A stretch of 53,294 nt of DNA from JAHDDH01 sp963922775 (GCA_963922775.1 CAWUJG010000006.1:1-53294); one strand, 5' to 3'; positions 19,315-28,333 are shown, counted from the stretch's first letter. The notes: generated from the letters alone by a model not told the origin. Made by a program: numbers and translations.

Positions 19315-19872
19315 ATGAAATATTTAATTGTTGGACTAGGTAATATAGGAGAACAGTATAATGATCATAGGCATAATATAGGATTTACTGTTTTAGATCA
19401 TTTTGCCCATATGCTGTCTATTAATTTTGAAATAAACAGATTAGGATTTGTAGGTTATAGTAAATACAAAGGAAGATCTTTACACTTACTTAAACCTACT
19501 ACTTTTATGAATAACAGTGGTAAAGCAGTACATTATTGGTTGCGTAAGCAAAAAATTAATACTCATCAGCTACTTGTTGTTACGGATGATATTGCTTTGC
19601 CTTTTGGTAAATTACGTATTAAAGGTAAAGGATCTTGTGGAGGTCATAATGGTTTAAAGAGTATAGGTGAACATTTGCTTACATATCAATTTTCTCGTCT
19701 AAAATTTGGTATTGGTAATAATTTTGGTCCTGGTAAACAAGCTCAATATGTATTAGGAAATTTTTCTAATGATGAAAAATCTGCATTACCATCCCATATT
19801 CATACTGCTTGTAGCATGATATTTTCCTTCTGTTGTATGGGTATTCTACATACCATGAATGTATATAATTGA
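19315..19872 (+). CDS. pth: Peptidyl-tRNA hydrolase
   Basis: Pth recycles peptidyl-tRNAs released by stalled ribosomes. Motifs are LIVGLGNIGEQYNDHRHNIGF at the N-terminus (catalytic His in RHNIGF), LLKPTTFMNNSG, VVTDDIALPFGKLRIKGKG and CGGHNGLKSI, and then SRLKFGIGN. I prefer the ATG at 19315 (MKYLIVGLGN), which starts directly at the first strand of the fold. The ATG at 19273 would add 14 residues with no counterpart in the family. From 19315 the protein has 185 residues, a normal length. Confidence 0.95.
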   Translation: MKYLIVGLGNIGEQYNDHRHNIGFTVLDHFAHMLSINFEINRLGFVGYSKYKGRSLHLLKPTTFMNNSGKAVHYWLRKQKINTHQLLVVTDDIALPFGKLRIKGKGSCGGHNGLKSIGEHLLTYQFSRLKFGIGNNFGPGKQAQYVLGNFSNDEKSALPSHIHTACSMIFSFCCMGILHTMNVYN

Positions 19873-19979
19873 TTGTATTAAATTTTTATTTTTGTTGAAA
19901 ATTATTGTTTTTTTTTGAAAAATTATACCTATATTATGGTTATTAATTAATTTCTTCTTAATTACTATAATACTATTTT

Positions 19980-20846
19980 ATGATTCAAGAAGTTTTTGGC
20001 AAAGCGCGTAAAATATTTCAAAAGCAACATAACTTTATTCCGAAATTTATTGTTATAAACATTGCTGTATTTTTATTGCTACTTATAGTAAAAACGGTCT
20101 GTTTTTTTATAGGACTTCCTTTTAATACTTTGCTGCCTTATATTTCTTTATCTACAGACTGGCAATATACTATAACAGTTCCATGGGTTATTGTATCTTA
20201 TCCATTTGTACAGCTAAATTTATTCCATTGTTGTAGTCATATGCTTTTATTATATTCTTTAGGTACTATTTTATCGCATATTATAAGTCATAGGCAGATA
20301 CAGCATTTGCTGGTATTGGGTATTATTTTTAATGCCATTTTTGTATTATTTTTGTATCATTTATTTTTCCCTTATTTGCAACAACATACATTATATGGAG
20401 GTATTTCTGGTAGTATTTATACTATGGTTGCTGTTATTTTTTTTCTATCACCGCAATATACCTTTCGTCTGTTATTTTTTGGTGCTATTCCTTTTAGATA
20501 TATTTTTTATTGTACTGTGATATGGCTTTGTCTTTCTTTTTCAGTAGACAAGGCAGTCTATAATGTAGTGGGTTTAGCCAGTATTGTATGGGGTTATCTA
20601 TATAGTAATATATTAAGTAAAAAAAAACAAGGAAAAGGTATCAATTTTTTTAAATTTTTTTTTAAAAATGCTTTTAAAAGCAAAAAAAATAAGCTAAAAA
20701 TAATACGTTCAAAAAAATATACAGCACATCAGCAGGCAAGTCACCACACAAAAAATATAGATAATATTTTAGAAAAAATAGAAAAATATGGTTATGTTAG
20801 CTTAACTCAAGAGGAAAAATACCAATTATTTAGCCATAAAAAATAG
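19980..20846 (+). CDS. Rhomboid-family membrane protein, probably inactive protease
   Basis: The 288-residue protein has six predicted membrane segments (about 24-200) and a basic cytoplasmic tail of about 80 residues. Rhomboid landmarks are WVIVSYPFVQLNLFHCCSHM, in place of the usual HxxxN, and the Ser loop YGGISGSIYTM with GxSG intact. The last segment reads NVVGLASIVWGYLY where active rhomboids have an A-H-L-G-G motif, so the catalytic His appears replaced by Gly. It would therefore be a pseudoprotease, possibly a membrane-protein chaperone or binder. It lies between pth and infC on the same strand. Confidence 0.75.
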   Translation: MIQEVFGKARKIFQKQHNFIPKFIVINIAVFLLLLIVKTVCFFIGLPFNTLLPYISLSTDWQYTITVPWVIVSYPFVQLNLFHCCSHMLLLYSLGTILSHIISHRQIQHLLVLGIIFNAIFVLFLYHLFFPYLQQHTLYGGISGSIYTMVAVIFFLSPQYTFRLLFFGAIPFRYIFYCTVIWLCLSFSVDKAVYNVVGLASIVWGYLYSNILSKKKQGKGINFFKFFFKNAFKSKKNKLKIIRSKKYTAHQQASHHTKNIDNILEKIEKYGYVSLTQEEKYQLFSHKK

Positions 20847-20922
20847 CTTTCAGAAAAAATTTTATATATTTACAGCACTTTATATCATATGTTATCTAAT
20901 ATTATTATAAACATTAAAATTA

Positions 20923-21461
20923 TTGATTAAAAATAAAAAATACACCCAAAAAAAGAAAAAAGAGCTCTATAGAGTTAATGAAAAAATTAAAACAGATTAT
21001 GTACGTGTTGTTGGTGAAAACATTGTATCGAAAGTTTGTTCATTACAAGAAGCTTTAGATTTAGCCAGGCAAGCAGGCTTAGATCTTGTGGAAATATCTA
21101 GTAAATCAAATCCTATTGTATGTAAAATTATAGATTATTCGAAATTTAAATTCGAACAAAAAAAAAAAAAAAAATAATTCAAGCGAAAGCTAAAAAAACT
21201 GTGTTAAAAGAAATTCGTTTTGGCCCTAACACTGATGATCATGATTTTAACTTCAAACTAAAACATGCACAAAAATTTTTAGCTGATAAGGCTAAGGTTA
21301 AGCTAACTATACAGTTCAGAAGAAATACTTTTCGCTTTAAAGAAAAAGGTGAACATTTATTAATTAAATTTGCTCATCAGTTAGAAAATATAGCTACTGT
21401 AGATCATTTGCCAAAAATGGAAGGTAGAAAGATGTTTTTATTGCTATCCCCTAAAAAATAA
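20923..21461 (+). CDS. infC: Translation initiation factor IF-3, frame broken at a 17-A run
   Basis: IF-3 binds the 30S subunit and proofreads initiation. The N-domain is encoded at 20923-21177 (ELYRVNEKIKTDYVRVVGEN, ALDLARQAGLDLVEIS, VCKIIDYSKFKFEQ), and the C-domain continues in the -1 frame from about 21174 to 21461 (KEIRFGPNTDDHDFNFKLKH, GRKMFLLLSPKK). The break is a run of 17 As at 21158-21174 leading straight into TAA. Eighteen As, or slippage adding one, would restore the frame. There is no in-frame ATG: candidate starts are TTG at 20923 or ATT at 20926, and rare infC starts are known to serve autoregulation in enterobacteria. It is followed by rpmI and rplT in the classical order. Confidence 0.9.
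21158..21174 (+). repeat. A17 homopolymer inside infC
   Basis: Seventeen consecutive As in the Lys-rich linker of IF-3, immediately before TAATTC. It separates the two halves of the gene by one base and is the longest homopolymer I noticed in the window. Confidence 0.9.
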
Positions 21462-21481
21462 CTTTTAATGCTATTATTATT

Positions 21482-21670
21482 ATGCCTAAAATTAAAAAAC
21501 ACTCTGGAGTTAAAAAAAGATTTCAGCTTACTAGTTCAGGAAAAATAAAACGTAAGTATGCTTTTAAAAGACATAACTTATGTAAAAGAACTACAAAACA
21601 AAAAAGAATGCTTACAAATACTACTTTGGTACATTTTTCTGATGCTCCTAAAATATTAAAGATGATATAA
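21482..21670 (+). CDS. rpmI: 50S ribosomal protein L35
   Basis: L35 is a small basic protein of the large subunit. The 62 residues include the usual N-terminus MPKIKKHSGVKKRFQLTSSG, then KIKRKYAFKRHNL and TKQKRMLTNTTLVH. Its length and composition are typical. It lies 20 bases after infC and 41 before rplT. Confidence 0.97.
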   Translation: MPKIKKHSGVKKRFQLTSSGKIKRKYAFKRHNLCKRTTKQKRMLTNTTLVHFSDAPKILKMI

Positions 21671-21711
21671 ATATTTTATTCTATATTTGTTAACAAAAAA
21701 ATTATTTTACT

Positions 21712-22059
21712 ATGTCTCGATCAACTAATGCCGTTGCTGCTAAAGCAAGAAAAAAAAGAATATTTAAATTAGCTAAAGGTTATTTTGGTAGAAGAAAAAA
21801 TGTGTGGACTGTAGCTAAAAATGCTGTAGAACGTGGATTGCAATATGCTTATAGAGATAGAAAAGTAAAGAAAAGACATTTTAGATCTCTTTGGATACAA
21901 CGTATTAATGCTGGTGCAAGATTATATGATCTTTCTTACAGTCAGCTGATGTCTAAAATTAAACAGCATAATATTGGTATTAATAGAAAATGTCTTGCAG
22001 ATTTGGCTATGAATAATCCTAAAGCTTTTGAAGGCATTGTAAAAAAAGTTTCTGTTTAG
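21712..22059 (+). CDS. rplT: 50S ribosomal protein L20
   Basis: L20 is an early 23S rRNA-binding assembly protein and, in several bacteria, the autoregulator of infC-rpmI-rplT. The 115 residues carry MSRSTNAVAAKARKKRIFKL, KGYFGRRKNVW, YAYRDRKVKKRHFRSLWI and RINAGAR, all as expected. Length is normal. A terminator stem overlaps its last codons and stop. Confidence 0.97.
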   Translation: MSRSTNAVAAKARKKRIFKLAKGYFGRRKNVWTVAKNAVERGLQYAYRDRKVKKRHFRSLWIQRINAGARLYDLSYSQLMSKIKQHNIGINRKCLADLAMNNPKAFEGIVKKVSV

Positions 22060-22070
22060 AAACTTTTTTT
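22041..22070 (+). terminator. Terminator overlapping the rplT stop codon
   Basis: A perfect 12-bp stem: AAAAAAAGTTTC (22041-22052) pairs with GAAACTTTTTTT (22059-22070) across a 6-base loop that contains most of the TAG stop (22057-22059). The T run forms the 3' arm, as in compact terminators of AT-rich genomes. Confidence 0.75.
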
Positions 22071-22109
22071 GAAAGCTTGCGTGTTTATATGTAAATTGTA
22101 CACGTTTTT

Positions 22110-23342
22110 ATGTTTATTCCTTTTCTTTTTGCCTCTCGTTATCTTTATACCCATAAAAAAAAAACACTTACTTCTTTTATTGCCCTTACAGCACTTATAA
22201 GCATTACTTTTGCTACTACTGCTTTGCTATGTGCTTTAGCTGTGTTTAGTGGTCTAGAAAATTTAACTCATAAATTGTTTCAATCATTAGATCCCCCACT
22301 CAAAGTACAGCTTAAACAAGGAAAAAATTTTTTTCTTCGTGATATCCCTCAGCAAAAAATACAACAAATTAAAGGAATAATAAATATAGTGCCTGTATTA
22401 GAAAAACCTGTTATGTTGCAATATAAAGGAGTACAGGCTTTTGCTATTTTGAAAGGTGTTGATGATAATTTTTTAATACATAATAATTTGTCTCCTTTTA
22501 TTGTGCAGGGGAAAATGCAGTTAAAAGATGAAAAAAATAATCCTTGTGCAATATTAGGTCATTGTTTACAAAAACAGCTTGGCATACCACTTAATGAATC
22601 TTTTAGTTTTTTAGATATATTTTATCCTACAAAAAAAGGGAATATGCTAAGTTTTTTTAGTCCATATTTTGTTTATAAACAAAAAAAAATTAAAACATCT
22701 GCAAGTTTTGCAGTATCTCAGCAGGTAGATAGCAAGTATGTCATTGTTCCCCTTCATTTTTTATTTCATTTGACACAAAATTTTAACCAAGTTACGTCAC
22801 TAGCATTGAGCATAGATAAAGGTTATACAGCAGAAAAATTAAAAAAAAAAGTAGAAAGGGTTTTACCTACACAATTTGTAGTACACACTTACTTAGAACA
22901 AAATGCTTCTTTAGACAAGGCTATTTATGCAGAAAAATTTATTTTGTGGATTACATTTTTTTTTCTTTGGCTTGTTGCTTATCTAAATATATTTTTTGTT
23001 TTATATATTTTGATAATTAACAAAAGAAAAGACATTACTATACTTTATGCTTTAGGCATTGGAAAGTCAACTATAAAGAGAATTTTTTTGTGTCATGGTT
23101 TTTTGCTTTCCTTTATAGGCACTTTTTTGGGTATATTTTTGGCGCTTATCTTGATTTTTCTACAAGATAAATGGGGATGTATTACTTTAGGTATTGATAC
23201 TGCTGTAGTTGATGCTTATCCTGTAAAAATTATTGTGAAAGATATGTGTTATGTATTAATGGGTATGTTTTGTTTTACTTTTTTATTGTCTTATTATCCT
23301 AGTAAGATGGCTACCAAACTTATCCATAAAAAATGGATATAA
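22110..23342 (+). CDS. FtsX-like ABC transporter permease (LolC/E type)
   Basis: The 410-residue protein has the MacB/FtsX topology: one membrane segment near the N-terminus (about 23-45), a large periplasmic domain (about 50-265), then three C-terminal segments (about 275-300, 325-350, 375-395). The N-terminus IPFLFASRYLYTHKKKTLTSF resembles LolC/LolE, the lipoprotein-releasing permeases. The C-terminal region LYALGIGKSTIKRIFLCHGFLLSFIG has the typical coupling-helix pattern. It is likely involved in lipoprotein sorting to the outer membrane, and one homodimeric form is common in Bacteroidota. No LolD ATPase is nearby. Confidence 0.88.
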   Translation: MFIPFLFASRYLYTHKKKTLTSFIALTALISITFATTALLCALAVFSGLENLTHKLFQSLDPPLKVQLKQGKNFFLRDIPQQKIQQIKGIINIVPVLEKPVMLQYKGVQAFAILKGVDDNFLIHNNLSPFIVQGKMQLKDEKNNPCAILGHCLQKQLGIPLNESFSFLDIFYPTKKGNMLSFFSPYFVYKQKKIKTSASFAVSQQVDSKYVIVPLHFLFHLTQNFNQVTSLALSIDKGYTAEKLKKKVERVLPTQFVVHTYLEQNASLDKAIYAEKFILWITFFFLWLVAYLNIFFVLYILIINKRKDITILYALGIGKSTIKRIFLCHGFLLSFIGTFLGIFLALILIFLQDKWGCITLGIDTAVVDAYPVKIIVKDMCYVLMGMFCFTFLLSYYPSKMATKLIHKKWI

Positions 23343-23379
23343 AAAATATATTTTTGTACCAATATAATTTTGCAGCTTT

Positions 23380-23601
23380 TTATGCCGGATCATATCCTGA
23401 ATTTCCCCAGGGATGGCATTTTATAAGGCGTTTTGCACCTTGTATTATTCCTTTTTTAACTCCATATTGCTCTATTGCTTGTTTGGTATATACAGAGCAT
23501 GTGGGTAAAAATCTACATGAATGAGGTAAAAAAGGAGAAATACCATATTTGTAACAGTCAATAATTAAGACACAAATTTTTTTTAATACTTTATTGATCA
23601 T
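23380..23601 (-). CDS. yidD: Membrane protein insertion efficiency factor YidD
   Basis: The 73-residue peptide has the YidD signature: YKYGISPFLPHSCRFLPTCS, then YTKQAIEQYGVKKGI and KRLIKCHPWGNSGYDP, with the conserved three Cys and HPWGxxGxDP ending. YidD is a small membrane-associated protein that helps YidC-dependent insertion. The usual neighbours rnpA, rpmH and yidC are absent. It is convergent with the FtsX permease, 37 bases apart. Confidence 0.95.
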   Translation of the reverse strand: MINKVLKKICVLIIDCYKYGISPFLPHSCRFLPTCSVYTKQAIEQYGVKKGIIQGAKRLIKCHPWGNSGYDPA

Positions 23602-23681
23602 ATTTTATATGTTGATTATATAATTTTACTCTTTGCTTAAGAGTAATAAAAAATTGATTAAATTTCATTTTGTAATCTTTT

Positions 23682-24599
23682 TTATAAAAAATAAGTTTGT
23701 CCTTGATTAGTGTACTTCACAGGCCTCTTAAGATGTATTTTTGAATTTTTTTGTGTTAAGGTTTTAATAAAATAGTCTACTAAAATAAGGGATAAATGTT
23801 TTTGCATGGTATGAATAAAAAAGTAGACTTTTTTTATTCCTTGACTTATCCATAATAAAAGTTTTTTTACCCATTCGTTGAGGCGAAAAAAATCTGAAGC
23901 ATGCAAATCATTTGCTTTAAAACGTATAAATACAGTATCAGAAGTAATTATTTGATGTAAAACATCTCTACGAAGATTGGTATCGGTAATTATCCATACA
24001 ACATTTTTTTTTTGTAGATAATGAAATAGCATGTCCTTATTTTTTTCATCGGAAAACCAAGTTGCATGTCTTAATTCTATAGCCAAGGACATGTGACTAG
24101 GTATTAAGGTAATAAATTTTTCTAAATGAAGAAAATCTTTAGGATGAAAGTAAGGGGATAGCTGCAAAAAAGGTATGCCTAAGTGCGAATCAAAATGTGC
24201 TATGTTGTCTAAAAATTGTGCTATAGCAGATGAATGATATGCTATATTTTTTCTATGGCTAATAGATTTTGGAAATTTAGGACAAAAAATAAAATTTGAA
24301 GTGGATTTTTTTTTCCATTGTAATATTTTTTTTATAGTTGGAATTCCATAAAAAGTGCTGTTGAGCTCTAAAGCATTAAATTGTTGGGTATAATAACTTA
24401 AGTAATGGTCTGGTTTGGCTTGGGATGGATATACTGTGCCTACAAAGCTAGGGTCTGTAAATACTGCACATCCAACATAAATATGGGGTATTGTTTTGTA
24501 AGAGGATAAAGAAGCTAAAAATTGTTTTGTAAGTGGAGGATCTTCTGGCAAATGCCAATTAATAGTAGATAAGCTTTTTGTACTATGTCCAAATTGCAT
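23682..24599 (-). CDS. DUF72 family protein
   Basis: The 305-residue protein has the DUF72 TIM-barrel-like pattern: IYVGCAVFTDPSFVGTVYP, then YYTQQFNALELNSTFYGIP, FIFCPKFPKSISHRK, LQLSPYF, SLAIELRHATWF and the C-terminal TVFIRFKAND. The family (YecE) has no firmly assigned reaction. Length and order of motifs are normal. It lies 14 bases downstream of the end of rpoN's frame on the same strand, so it is probably co-transcribed with rpoN. Confidence 0.9.
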   Translation of the reverse strand: MQFGHSTKSLSTINWHLPEDPPLTKQFLASLSSYKTIPHIYVGCAVFTDPSFVGTVYPSQAKPDHYLSYYTQQFNALELNSTFYGIPTIKKILQWKKKSTSNFIFCPKFPKSISHRKNIAYHSSAIAQFLDNIAHFDSHLGIPFLQLSPYFHPKDFLHLEKFITLIPSHMSLAIELRHATWFSDEKNKDMLFHYLQKKNVVWIITDTNLRRDVLHQIITSDTVFIRFKANDLHASDFFRLNEWVKKLLLWISQGIKKVYFFIHTMQKHLSLILVDYFIKTLTQKNSKIHLKRPVKYTNQGQTYFL

Positions 24600-24613
24600 G
24601 CTCGATATACTCT

Positions 24614-25990
24614 TTAGTTTACTACAAGTGTTTTTCTTAGCCTTGAAACGGGTATATTCATTTTTTCTCTGTATTTGGCTATTGTTCTTCTAGCCACTAA
24701 ATATCCTTTTTTTTTTAAAAGTACATAAATTTGTTCGTCAGAAAAAGGGTTTTGTTTATTTTCTTGTGTTATAATGTTTTTTAAGGCTACTTTTATTTTT
24801 TTATTGCTAATTTCGTTGCCATAAGCGTCTTTTGCTTTTTCAGTAAAAAAATATTTGAGCATATAGGTGCTTAGGTCTGTTTGTATTGCTTTATTACTTA
24901 TACAACGAGATATGGTAGAAATATCCATCTTTACTATATTAGCAATATCTTGTAAACGCAAGGGTTTAAGGTTTTCCTCTTTCTCTTCAAGAAAGAAATT
25001 TCGTTGTTTTTCTACAATAGCATGCATTACAGTAAGTAGAGTATGTTGTCTTTGTTTAATGCCCTGTATAAGATCTGTAGCATGTTCATATTTTGTTTTT
25101 AAAAAAGTAATGGTATGTTGTATATCTTTGTTTTTTTTTTTTGTATTGTGGTATGATGTTAAAAGGTCAGTATAATATTTTTTTATACCTAGTTTAGGGT
25201 AGTTTTTTTCACTTAAAAAAATTTCAAATTTTTCTTGATTTTTTTTTAGTACAAAGTCTGGGTATAGTCTTGTTGTGCTGTAGGTTATAGTTCTATCTAT
25301 TCCAGGCTTAGGGTTTAGACGTTCAATAGAATGTATTGCTTGAAGCAAAGTTTTTTTATCTTGAATGTTAAGTCTTTTTTTTATCCTATCATAATGTTTA
25401 TGACTTAATGCATCAAAACAATGTAACACAATCTGATATGCAATTTTTTCTATAGGTAACTGTTTTTTTTTGAGTTGCAATAGTAAACATTCTTGTACGT
25501 TTCTAGCTCCAATACCTGTGGGGTCAAAATGCTGTATTTTTTCTAATATTTTTTGAATACAGTTTTTATCTGTTTCAATATAGTATGATAGAGCAATATT
25601 TTCTTGTATTGTTAATATATCGGTACGTAGATATCCTTCTTCATCTATGTTGCCAATAATTTCTTTGCCTATTATCTGTTCTACTTCAGAAAGATTTAAA
25701 TAGCCTAGCTGTGATAATAGTTTGTCTTGTAAAGATATTTTTTGTGCTATAATAGGCATATCAAAAAAAGATTTAGGTTGTTGATATTGCCATGATCTAT
25801 AGCCTTTTATTTTTTCTTCTATATTATTTTTTGCTGTTTTTTCGATTTCTTCTAGCATAGGGTTCTCTTCAAGGGCTTTTTTTATGGTAGTATCAATTTC
25901 TACAGTAGAATTTTTTAACAGCTTGAAGAGCTGAAGTTGTTGGGGTGAAAGTTTATGTTGAAGGCGTTGTTTAAGGGATAGATGTTGCAT
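24614..25990 (-). CDS. rpoN: RNA polymerase sigma-54 factor
   Basis: RpoN directs transcription from -24/-12 promoters and needs an AAA+ activator. The N-terminal activator region is intact (MQHLSLKQRLQHKLSPQQLQ, ALEENPMLEE), as are the core-binding part (FDPTGIGARNVQECLLLQL, IERLNPKPG), a helix-turn-helix (ISRCISNKAIQTD) and the RpoN box ARRTIAKYREKMNIPVSRLR near the C-terminus. I choose the ATG at 25990, giving 458 residues; the longer frame would start at a TTG at 26008. Retention suggests at least one activator elsewhere; none is in this window. Confidence 0.96.
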   Translation of the reverse strand: MQHLSLKQRLQHKLSPQQLQLFKLLKNSTVEIDTTIKKALEENPMLEEIEKTAKNNIEEKIKGYRSWQYQQPKSFFDMPIIAQKISLQDKLLSQLGYLNLSEVEQIIGKEIIGNIDEEGYLRTDILTIQENIALSYYIETDKNCIQKILEKIQHFDPTGIGARNVQECLLLQLKKKQLPIEKIAYQIVLHCFDALSHKHYDRIKKRLNIQDKKTLLQAIHSIERLNPKPGIDRTITYSTTRLYPDFVLKKNQEKFEIFLSEKNYPKLGIKKYYTDLLTSYHNTKKKNKDIQHTITFLKTKYEHATDLIQGIKQRQHTLLTVMHAIVEKQRNFFLEEKEENLKPLRLQDIANIVKMDISTISRCISNKAIQTDLSTYMLKYFFTEKAKDAYGNEISNKKIKVALKNIITQENKQNPFSDEQIYVLLKKKGYLVARRTIAKYREKMNIPVSRLRKTLVVN

Positions 25991-26018
25991 ACTAAAAAAT
26001 AATATCAAGCAAAAAAGG

Positions 26019-27482
26019 TTATATTTCAGCTAGTTTTTTTTTTATTATTTCAATATCTTTTTTATCATCCATCATAATGGTAAGTACGTCATTAGGCATA
26101 ATATATGTATCTCCTCTAGGGGTAATATACTGATTATTTCTATTAATAAGCACAACAAGTGATTTGGAAGGAAAGGTTAGATCCACAATTTGTTTTCCTT
26201 GTGCTGATGCATTTTTTGGTACTTTAATTTCTATTAGTTCATTTTTTATTTCATCTTCTGCAAATATTAATGATTTTTTTTTTTTTTGATTTTGCTTTTC
26301 TTCTAGTTTTAAAAATTTAGCTAAAGGATATAGTGTAGTGCCTTGTAGCAATACAGAGGTAAGTACAATAAAGAATACTATATGAAAAATAGTGTCTGAT
26401 TTTTCTAACCCTATGGTAAGTGGATATATGGCAAAAACAATAGGTACTGCTCCTCTTAATCCTACCCAAGATAAAAATATTTTTTGTTTTACATCAATCT
26501 TATTAAAAGCTAAAGATAAAAATACACTGGCAGGTCGAGCAATAAACATGAGAAATGCTGAAGCTAAAAGTCCTATTCCTGTAATAGTTACTAATTTTTT
26601 AGGATATACTAATAGTCCTAGCACTACAAACATTACAATTTGCATGAGCCATGAAATACCTTCATAAAATTTGATAAGGCTTTTTTTGTGGATAAAATTT
26701 TTGTTTCCTAAAATGATACCTGCAATATATACTGCTAAAAAGCCATTACCATGGATAAAGTTTGTAGCAGAATATGTTAATATAATAATAGAAAGGGTAA
26801 GGGTAGGATAGAGCATATCATAATCTAACTTAATCTTATTAATTAAAAATGCCATTATTTTGCCAATAAAAATCCCAACTAACATGCCTATAGACATATC
26901 TTTTAAAAAATAAATAACTGATCCCCAGAAGTTAAAAGTAGTGGTGCCTGCAATAAGGCTAGATAAAAATACAGTTAAAAAATAAGCCATGGCATCGTTA
27001 CTACCAGATTCCAACTCTAGGGTGGGGCATAGGTTATTTTTAAGATGTATATTGCGTGATCTTAATATGGAAAATACTGCTGCTGCATCTGTAGAAGAAA
27101 CAATAGATCCTACTAATAATCCTTCCAGCAGAGTAAAATCTGTACAGAGATAAATAAAATAGCCTAAAGAAAAGGCAGTAATCAGAATTCCTGAGGTAGA
27201 TAGCAGTACACCATTCCAAAGAATAGGTTTTACATGTGAAAATTTTGTTTCTAGGCCACCAGAAAATAATATTAAAGTTAATGTAATGCATCCAATAATT
27301 TTTGCTGTAGAGGCACTTTCAAATTGTATTTTACCAATACCATCTGGTCCTGCTAGCATGCCTACAGCTAAAAATAGTAATAAGATAGGAATGCCTAATT
27401 TGGTAGATATTTTGCTTGATAATGTAGCTACTAGAAGTAAAAATGAACCAATAATTAGTATGAATTCTGCAGAATAAGGCAT
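26019..27482 (-). CDS. K+/H+ antiporter, CPA1 family with TrkA-C-like domain
   Basis: The protein has about twelve membrane segments from the chosen ATG at 27482 (MPYSAEFILIIGSF), 487 residues. Antiporter core motifs are visible: LSSKISTKLGIPILLLFLAVGMLAGPDG, GGLETKF, GLLVGSIVSSTDAAAVFSIL, LELESGSNDAMAYFL and WVGLRGAVPIVFAI. A C-terminal cytoplasmic domain of about 90 residues (NELIEIKVPKNASAQGKQIV, MPNDVLTIMMDDK) resembles RCK_C, as in CvrA/NhaP2 proteins that control K+ and volume. The frame stays open upstream to 27653 but that stretch looks non-coding. It is upstream of rpoN by 28 bases. Confidence 0.92.
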   Translation of the reverse strand: MPYSAEFILIIGSFLLLVATLSSKISTKLGIPILLLFLAVGMLAGPDGIGKIQFESASTAKIIGCITLTLILFSGGLETKFSHVKPILWNGVLLSTSGILITAFSLGYFIYLCTDFTLLEGLLVGSIVSSTDAAAVFSILRSRNIHLKNNLCPTLELESGSNDAMAYFLTVFLSSLIAGTTTFNFWGSVIYFLKDMSIGMLVGIFIGKIMAFLINKIKLDYDMLYPTLTLSIIILTYSATNFIHGNGFLAVYIAGIILGNKNFIHKKSLIKFYEGISWLMQIVMFVVLGLLVYPKKLVTITGIGLLASAFLMFIARPASVFLSLAFNKIDVKQKIFLSWVGLRGAVPIVFAIYPLTIGLEKSDTIFHIVFFIVLTSVLLQGTTLYPLAKFLKLEEKQNQKKKKSLIFAEDEIKNELIEIKVPKNASAQGKQIVDLTFPSKSLVVLINRNNQYITPRGDTYIMPNDVLTIMMDDKKDIEIIKKKLAEI

Positions 27483-27708
27483 AAATAGATAAATAGTGTA
27501 AGTGTATGTAGTTTTAACTATTTTTTTTAAAAAAATAAAATTAATTATATAGACAATATAACAAATATTGCTGATAGATTTTGGTATATGTCTACAAATA
27601 AATGAGTTTGTTAAATTTATAGTATTTATTGTTGTACTAAATTTACGACACACACAAAAATATGTAAATTAAATTATAGTACTCTTTTTATTTTAATCGG
27701 TATTTTTA

Positions 27709-28075
27709 GAATTTGTGCATGCAACATATGATGTAGCATTAAAAAATTGTTGGCAGATCAAGAGAATGAAGTAATTATAATAGATCTTTTGAATAATTTA
27801 TAATTTTATTCCTTTGCCTATTTATTGTATTATGGAGCATCTTCTCATATTTATTTAGTAAACACCAATAAAAATATTGGAAGATTAAAATATGATATTC
27901 CACCAATCTATTCTTTAGTAATATAATATTTACAAAAGAAGACAGTAGTAGTGAAAATACCTTGCTAATAAATGAGAATAATCATATAAAAAATTGTATT
28001 GCTCCTGTTATACTAGATGGTAAAAATAATATACTCACTACAAGAAAATGCTTTTATAAAATTTTTGAAAAATAA
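27709..28075 (+). pseudogene. Decayed Rpn/PD-(D/E)XK putative transposase, same subfamily as 35219 and 48691
   Basis: Scattered over all three plus-strand frames are pieces that align with the intact genes: EFVHATYDVALK near 27709 (intact: EFANPTYDIAFK), DQENEVIIIDLLN, then LYYGASSHIYLVNTNKNIG, LKYDIPPIYSLVI, SSSENTLLINENNHIKNCIA and KCFYKIFEK ending at 28075. The catalytic segment between IIIDLLN and LYY is deleted, and several frameshifts are present. It is clearly dead. Confidence 0.85.
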
Positions 28076-28239
28076 AATTATTCTGCGATGTATTTTTAAT
28101 AATTTTTGTCTTTTTGTAGGTAGAATATGAAGCTATAATCTAAATAATAGTTCCTAATAGTAAAATCGAATTTATGATTAATATGGTAAATATATATTAT
28201 AAGATATTAAATACTTCAACATCTTTTAATTTTAATTAT

Positions 28240-28247
28240 TAACTTTG
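28240..28247 (+). promoter_or_regulatory. Possible -7 element upstream of ccmF
   Basis: TAACTTTG fits the TAnnTTTG consensus of Bacteroidota promoters and lies about 87 bases before the ccmF ATG. A matching -33 TTG is not evident. Confidence 0.3.
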
Positions 28248-28333
28248 CATTGTTTTGTATTTTAATTATTACACACTTTATTAATTAGTGCCTTGAAAAA
28301 GTATATTGTTTTAATTCTTATTTCTTCATTATA

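Larger units (their letters stand above)
27483..28333. other. Gap with a decayed Rpn copy
   Basis: These 851 bases separate the divergent antiporter and ccmF genes. The middle holds the Rpn remnant at 27709-28075. The last 250 bases are very AT-rich and hold one possible promoter element for ccmF; the first 220 hold nothing I recognise beyond the antiporter's likely promoter. Confidence 0.6.

Noticed and set aside
27483..27653. N-terminal extension of the antiporter
   Set aside because: The frame is open, but the ATG at 27482 gives a normal family N-terminus and the extension is low-complexity.
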